From Alcanivoracaceae bacterium (lineage in GTDB: Bacteria > Pseudomonadota > Gammaproteobacteria > Pseudomonadales > Alcanivoracaceae): 45,787 nt of DNA. The translations under genes and the position numbers were made by a program. The stretch is taken from contig PAJO01000035.1 in the NCBI GenBank assembly GCA_002706085.1, positions 86,348 to 132,134 of the forward strand, written 5' to 3'. The notes beneath the pieces were generated by a model. It made no database searches. It was not told where the DNA came from and saw only the letters and a program-made list of their open reading frames with translations. This document shows positions 42,579-45,787 of this stretch, one piece after another (position 1 is the first letter of the stretch; every line of letters begins with the position of its first letter).

Positions 42579-44108
42579 ATGACAAGTCAGGCCCGTATCA
42601 ACGTTAAAACCCATCGCGTCAAAGTCGCCATTGTTGGCGGCGGCTTCGGCGGCCTGTGCATGGCGATCAAGCTGCGTGAGGCCGGCATTGATGATTTTGT
42701 GATTCTGGAAAAAGACGATGGCCTGGGGGGGACCTGGTACCACAACAGCTACCCGGGCGCGGCCTGTGATGTGCAGTCTCACATGTATTCCTTCTCGTTT
42801 GAAGCGAACCCGGACTGGAGCCATCGCTACAGCGGGCAGCAGGAGATTCACGATTACATTCAGGGAGTGACCGACAAGCACAACATTCGTCAGTTCACCC
42901 GCTTCAATGCCGAGGTGACCGGTGCCCATTTTGATGACCAGGCCGCCCTGTGGACCCTGAATCTGGCCGACGGCAGCCAGCTGATCTGTCAGCATTGGGT
43001 GCTGGCCAGCGGGCCGCTGCATGTGCCGTCCTTCCCCAACTTCAAGGGCATGGAGAACTTCAAGGGCAAGATCATTCACTCCGCCCAGTGGGATCACGAT
43101 TATGACATGAGCGGCAAGAAGGTCGTGTCCATCGGTACCGGTGCCAGTGCGATCCAGTATGTACCCCATGTGGCGCAAGAGGCCGGTCATCTGACGGTGG
43201 TGCAACGGACCCCGCCGTGGATCATCCCCCGCGATGAGCGTGCCTACTCTGGCATGAGCAAGTGGTTGTTCCGCCGGGTGCCAGCCCTGCGCCAGCTGCA
43301 TCGTTTGCGCCTGTATCTGAGTAATGAAGCCCGGGTATTGCCGATCTTCAACCCGCGCATCGCGCGGCTGGCCGAGCCCGCTCTGAAGGCCTTTATCCAC
43401 TATCAGGTGAAAGACAAGGAAACCGCTCGAAAGCTGGTGCCCAATTACACCCTGGGGTGTAAGCGCATTCTGATCTCCAATGCCTATTACCCGACCTTTA
43501 ACCGCGATAACGTGGCGTTGGTGACTGAAGGGGTGAAGGAAATCCGTGAGCACAGCGTGGTGTTCAGCGATGGTTCCGAGCAGCAGGCGGATTGTCTGGT
43601 GCTGGGCACCGGCTTTGTGGTGGACCCGCGGATCTACATGAAGGATTTCGAGATTACCGGGCTGCCCGGGCGCCGTTTGCAGGACGACTGGAAAGACGCG
43701 GCCCAAGCCTATCTCGGCACGACCGTGAGCGGTTACCCGAACATGTTCCAGCTGGTGGGGCCGAATACCGGCCTGGGCCACAACTCCATTATCTTCATGA
43801 TCGAAAGCCAGGTGCGGTACATCATGGATGCCATCGGCAAGCTGGATGCCCGAGGTGATGCCTGGCTGGATGTGAAGCAGGAAGTGCAGGATCGCTACAA
43901 CGACAAGCTGCAGGACGAGCTGAAAGGCACCGTGTGGCAGAACGGCGGTTGCACCAGCTGGTACCAGCAGGCGGATGGCCGCAATACGGCCCTGTGGCCC
44001 CATGCAACGTTCCAGTTCATGGCTCGCACCTGGAATGTGAACATGAAAGATTACCGTTGGCAGCCGGCGGTTAAAAACCCTGCTGCGGTGGGTGCCGCCA
44101 GAGTATAG
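42579..44108 (+). CDS. Baeyer-Villiger-type flavin monooxygenase
   Basis: A 509-residue FAD- and NADPH-dependent oxygenase. The first Rossmann motif is VGGGFGG (19-25), with GTWYHNSYPGAACD after it. The type I Baeyer-Villiger fingerprint F-x-G-x3-H-x3-W-D is exact at residues 161-172 (FKGKIIHSAQWD). The second Rossmann motif is GTGAS (186-190). Inserts oxygen next to a carbonyl; the substrate is unknown. In alkane-degrading bacteria, related flavoproteins are linked to long-chain or subterminal alkane oxidation. I prefer the ATG at 42579 (AGGAGAAT upstream) to the GTG at 42555. A G7 tract at 42725-42731 is in frame. Confidence 0.88.
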   Translation: MTSQARINVKTHRVKVAIVGGGFGGLCMAIKLREAGIDDFVILEKDDGLGGTWYHNSYPGAACDVQSHMYSFSFEANPDWSHRYSGQQEIHDYIQGVTDKHNIRQFTRFNAEVTGAHFDDQAALWTLNLADGSQLICQHWVLASGPLHVPSFPNFKGMENFKGKIIHSAQWDHDYDMSGKKVVSIGTGASAIQYVPHVAQEAGHLTVVQRTPPWIIPRDERAYSGMSKWLFRRVPALRQLHRLRLYLSNEARVLPIFNPRIARLAEPALKAFIHYQVKDKETARKLVPNYTLGCKRILISNAYYPTFNRDNVALVTEGVKEIREHSVVFSDGSEQQADCLVLGTGFVVDPRIYMKDFEITGLPGRRLQDDWKDAAQAYLGTTVSGYPNMFQLVGPNTGLGHNSIIFMIESQVRYIMDAIGKLDARGDAWLDVKQEVQDRYNDKLQDELKGTVWQNGGCTSWYQQADGRNTALWPHATFQFMARTWNVNMKDYRWQPAVKNPAAVGAARV

Positions 44109-44129
44109 TGGCCGGTTCGCCTTGTGAAC

Positions 44130-44168
44130 CAGGCTCCAACGGTGGTTTTCGTACTGCTGGAGCCTGGC
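44130..44168. terminator. Hairpin between convergent genes
   Basis: CCAGGCTCCA (44130-44139) and TGGAGCCTGG (44159-44168) form a perfect 10-bp stem in the 75-bp gap between the monooxygenase and the M48 protease. No clear U-run on either side, so terminator function is likely by position but not proven. Confidence 0.5.
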
Positions 44169-44183
44169 TTGCAAGGCCCGGAT

Positions 44184-45008
44184 TTACTGGTTGCAGGACA
44201 CTGGCGAGCTTTGTTGATAAAGCCGAAGCGCGGCGTCCATCTTTTCTCCCAGCATTTCAATGCGCGATTCGTGATTGGGGTGAGTAGACAGAAACTCCAG
44301 CGGTTGTGCGCCGCTGGCGGCGGCCATGTTGCGCCATAGCTGGGTGCTTTGTCGGGGATCAAAACCGGCGCTTGCCATTAACTCCAGTCCCATCACATCG
44401 GCTTCTTCTTCGTGAGCGCGGCTGAACGGCAGGGCAATGCCCAGCCAGGCGCCGACGCCCAATGCCTGCAGGATATTCTCGGTATCCGCGTCCCCTTCAC
44501 TGAACAGCCCGATCAGAAACAAGACAGCCTTGATACCCAGTTCCTGGGTCAGGCGCTCGTTGCCGTGGCGTGCCAGAACATGGGCAATCTCATGGCCGAT
44601 CACGGCGGCCAATTGCGCATCGTTATTGGCGACCTGAAGCAGCCCTTCATTGACGCCGATCTTGCCGCCAGGCAATGCGAAGGCGTTGGGGGTGGCATCG
44701 GCAAAGACCACAATCTCCCAGCTGTCTGGCAACGGCGAGCCCGGAAAACGTGCCGGGATGCGGCTTATCAGATACTCAGCGACACACTGAACCTGGCTGT
44801 TGGCGTTGTCATTCTGGCTGGCAGGCAGTTGCTGCTGCATTTGCACGAAGGCTTGCCGGCCAAAGTCGGCCATCAGGGTGTCCGGCACCAGAGCCAGTTG
44901 TTCACGGCCGGTAGGTGTGTTGTCGCAGCCGGATAAAACCAGAAGCGAGAGTAGTAGAAGCCAGGGTCGTTGCACGGCGCATTGCCAGGTTGCGGGTCGA
45001 ACATTCAC
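44184..45008 (-). CDS. M48-family metalloprotease lipoprotein
   Basis: 274 residues. Lipoprotein signal with lipobox LSGC (Cys28), then a peptidase M48 domain: zinc motif HEIAH (His139, Glu140, His143), a downstream HEEEADVMGLELM block supplying the third ligand, and ALPGGKIGVNEGLL before the active site. The STHPNHESRIEML C-terminal block is typical of the LoiP/BepA group involved in outer-membrane quality control. The start is GTG at 45008; an internal GTG 11 codons on would give a shorter signal peptide. Confidence 0.88.
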   Translation of the reverse strand: MNVRPATWQCAVQRPWLLLLSLLVLSGCDNTPTGREQLALVPDTLMADFGRQAFVQMQQQLPASQNDNANSQVQCVAEYLISRIPARFPGSPLPDSWEIVVFADATPNAFALPGGKIGVNEGLLQVANNDAQLAAVIGHEIAHVLARHGNERLTQELGIKAVLFLIGLFSEGDADTENILQALGVGAWLGIALPFSRAHEEEADVMGLELMASAGFDPRQSTQLWRNMAAASGAQPLEFLSTHPNHESRIEMLGEKMDAALRLYQQSSPVSCNQ

Positions 45009-45060
45009 GGTAACGTAGCGCGGCGGGCTTGGGTAGCCGGTGGGCGGGGAGCGGAAACGA

Positions 45061-45087
45061 AAAAGGCCTCGCGAAGCGAGGCCTTTT
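45061..45087 (-). terminator. Terminator after tRNA-Phe
   Basis: AAAAGGCCTCGC (45061-45072) and GCGAGGCCTTTT (45076-45087) form a perfect 12-bp stem with a GAA loop, 6 bp past the 3' end of the tRNA. The A/T ends make it usable from both strands. Confidence 0.88.
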
Positions 45088-45093
45088 CGAAGA

Positions 45094-45169
45094 TGGTGCC
45101 CGGAGGCGGAATCGAACCACCGACACGGGGATTTTCAATCCCCTGCTCTACCGACTGAGCTATCCGGGC
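45094..45169 (-). tRNA. tRNA-Phe (GAA)
   Basis: A 76-nt cloverleaf: acceptor GCCCGGA pairs with TCCGGGC, D-arm AGCTCAGTCGGTAGAGC, anticodon stem GGGGA/TCCCC with loop TTGAAAA giving anticodon GAA, T-arm GGTTCGATTC, discriminator A and encoded CCA. It lies between yggX and the M48 gene, as in pseudomonads. Confidence 0.97.
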
Positions 45170-45182
45170 AATCAGGGCGCGT

Positions 45183-45211
45183 ATTAAAGCCGCTGGAGAC
45201 GGGTGCGTCAA
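45183..45211 (-). promoter_or_regulatory. tRNA-Phe promoter with GC-rich discriminator
   Basis: On the minus strand, TTGACG (45206-45211), 17-bp spacer, TTTAAT (45183-45188), then ACGCGCCC. The GC-rich discriminator after the -10 is typical of stringently controlled stable-RNA promoters. The tRNA starts 13 nt after the -10. Confidence 0.65.
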
Positions 45212-45222
45212 GCCATGCGGGT

Positions 45223-45507
45223 TTATTTGTTCGCATCGTGAGCAACGGGGGTGTAACCCTCGGCTTTTTCGTAGCTCTCGTTGTTCAGAAAACGATCACG
45301 TTGTTCGTCGAGAAAGGTCTTGGCCTGTGGGTCCATCACGTTCAGGTGCTTCTCGTTGATCAGCATGGTCTGCTCGTGGAGCCATTCCTGCCAGGCTTTC
45401 TTCGACACGTTATCGAAAATGTCCTGCCCCTTCGGGCCGGGGAAGGGGGGGCGATCGAGTCCTTCCAGTTCGCTCTGGTATTTGCGGCACAGTACCGTGC
45501 GGCTCAT
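45223..45507 (-). CDS. yggX: Fe(2+)-trafficking / oxidative damage protection protein
   Basis: A 94-residue protein matching YggX along its length: [20 protein letters not shown] with the conserved Cys7, then [22 protein letters not shown] and the [15 protein letters not shown] block. Helps protect iron-sulfur proteins and is linked to iron supply for clusters; mutY, its upstream neighbour, encodes an iron-sulfur enzyme. 33 bp separate it from mutY, an operon also known in E. coli and Pseudomonas. Confidence 0.96.
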   Translation of the reverse strand: MSRTVLCRKYQSELEGLDRPPFPGPKGQDIFDNVSKKAWQEWLHEQTMLINEKHLNVMDPQAKTFLDEQRDRFLNNESYEKAEGYTPVAHDANK

Positions 45508-45540
45508 GGCAACTCCGTGGCTGTGTGAGTGTGTCGGGGA

Positions 45541-45787
45541 CTATAACATGCGAGGCTGGCGCGGGGCGTCCAGCGTGGCCAGCAGCTTTTTCACCGGTGC
45601 GGCCAGCCCGAGCTTGCCGGGGGCCCGGGGATCCACCCAGCGACCGTCTTCGAGGCTCGTAGTGTCGCGGGTGCCTGCCGCCTGCACGGTTACTTCCAGT
45701 GGTGAAATATCCAGGTGGTAGTGGCTGAAGGTGTGACGAAACGACGCGAGCGGTTGCGGCGCGTCTACCGCGGAAAAGGCGCGGGCG
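45541..45787 (-). CDS. mutY: Adenine DNA glycosylase, C-terminal part only
   Basis: The last 82 codons, open to the window edge. The C-terminal NUDIX-like recognition domain is visible, with the MutY motif SFRHTFSHYHLDI and the terminal block GKLGLAAPVKKLLATL. MutY removes adenine mispaired with 8-oxoguanine. The catalytic and 4Fe-4S parts lie outside the window. The TAG stop is at 45541-45543. Confidence 0.93.
   Translation of the reverse strand, partial: ARAFSAVDAPQPLASFRHTFSHYHLDISPLEVTVQAAGTRDTTSLEDGRWVDPRAPGKLGLAAPVKKLLATLDAPRQPRML

Noticed and set aside
42534..44174. 546-codon open frame on the minus strand opposite the monooxygenase
   Set aside because: His- and Gln-rich shadow without motifs; the opposite strand encodes an exact Baeyer-Villiger fingerprint.

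Overview
The window is a dense, GC-rich stretch of chromosome from a free-living gammaproteobacterium. Gene content and order point to the Pseudomonas/Oceanospirillales side. An Alcanivorax-like marine hydrocarbon degrader is my best guess, but that is inference and no marker in the window settles it. Several blocks match gene neighbourhoods I know from Pseudomonas aeruginosa: argH divergent from algZ-algR followed by hemCD-hemX-hemY; argA; pit with DUF47 and a GspE/PilB-like ATPase; glnE with ilvE and waaF-waaC-waaG-waaP; and mutY-yggX-tRNA-Phe. No plasmid, phage, IS element, integrase or CRISPR array was seen.

Layout: 1-920 argH (minus, cut by the window edge). 1062-2855 AlgZ/AlgR-type LytS/LytTR two-component pair. 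2954-3265 small TRL-like lipoprotein. 3463-7387 hemC-hemD-hemX-hemY, tetrapyrrole synthesis. 7494-10910 (minus) pqiA-pqiB-pqiC, an MCE-type envelope lipid transport system. 11095-14035 (minus) ferredoxin-reductase-like flavoprotein, MAPEG membrane protein and a double DsbA/HCCA-isomerase-like protein. 14333-17630 (minus) ilvD and argA. 17787-19746 (minus) DUF47 gene and Pit phosphate transporter. 19985-21781 orphan secretion-type ATPase. 22031-25862 glnE and ilvE. 25871-34400 a tightly overlapping LPS-core operon: waaF, waaC, waaG, waaP, a second kinase, an alkaline-phosphatase-superfamily membrane transferase, a KpsS-like protein and a degenerate kinase-fold protein. 34397-37485 a further kinase (minus), then an AT-rich pair: a GT2 glycosyltransferase and a Wzy/WaaL-like membrane protein. 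37541-39673 (minus) a second WaaL-like protein and an LpxL-type acyltransferase. 39828-41261 hldE, which makes the ADP-heptose precursor used by WaaC and WaaF. 41422-44108 AraC-family regulator divergent from a Baeyer-Villiger-type flavin monooxygenase. 44184-45787 (minus) M48 lipoprotein protease, tRNA-Phe, yggX and the 3' end of mutY.

Functionally, the centre of the window (25.8-41.3 kb) builds and decorates the LPS inner core: heptose supply (hldE), heptose transfer (waaF, waaC), glucosyl transfer (waaG), core phosphorylation (several WaaP/InaA-family kinases), probable phospho-alcohol decoration, lipid A acylation and O-antigen-type ligation or polymerisation.

The most unusual structure is non-coding. 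Four intergenic elements (3267-3419, 12101-12207, 21785-21981, 41253-41427) each carry arrays of 7-bp repeats at both ends, in inverted orientation. The heptamers differ between elements (AGCTxxG, AGTTAAY or ATTGATA types), while the architecture and the 7-bp period are the same. In the 41-kb element the arrays supply the stop codons of both flanking genes and enclose a perfect 20-bp terminator hairpin. A degenerate fifth array lies at 14236-14263. REP-like palindromes occur at 7435-7476 and 10986-11087.
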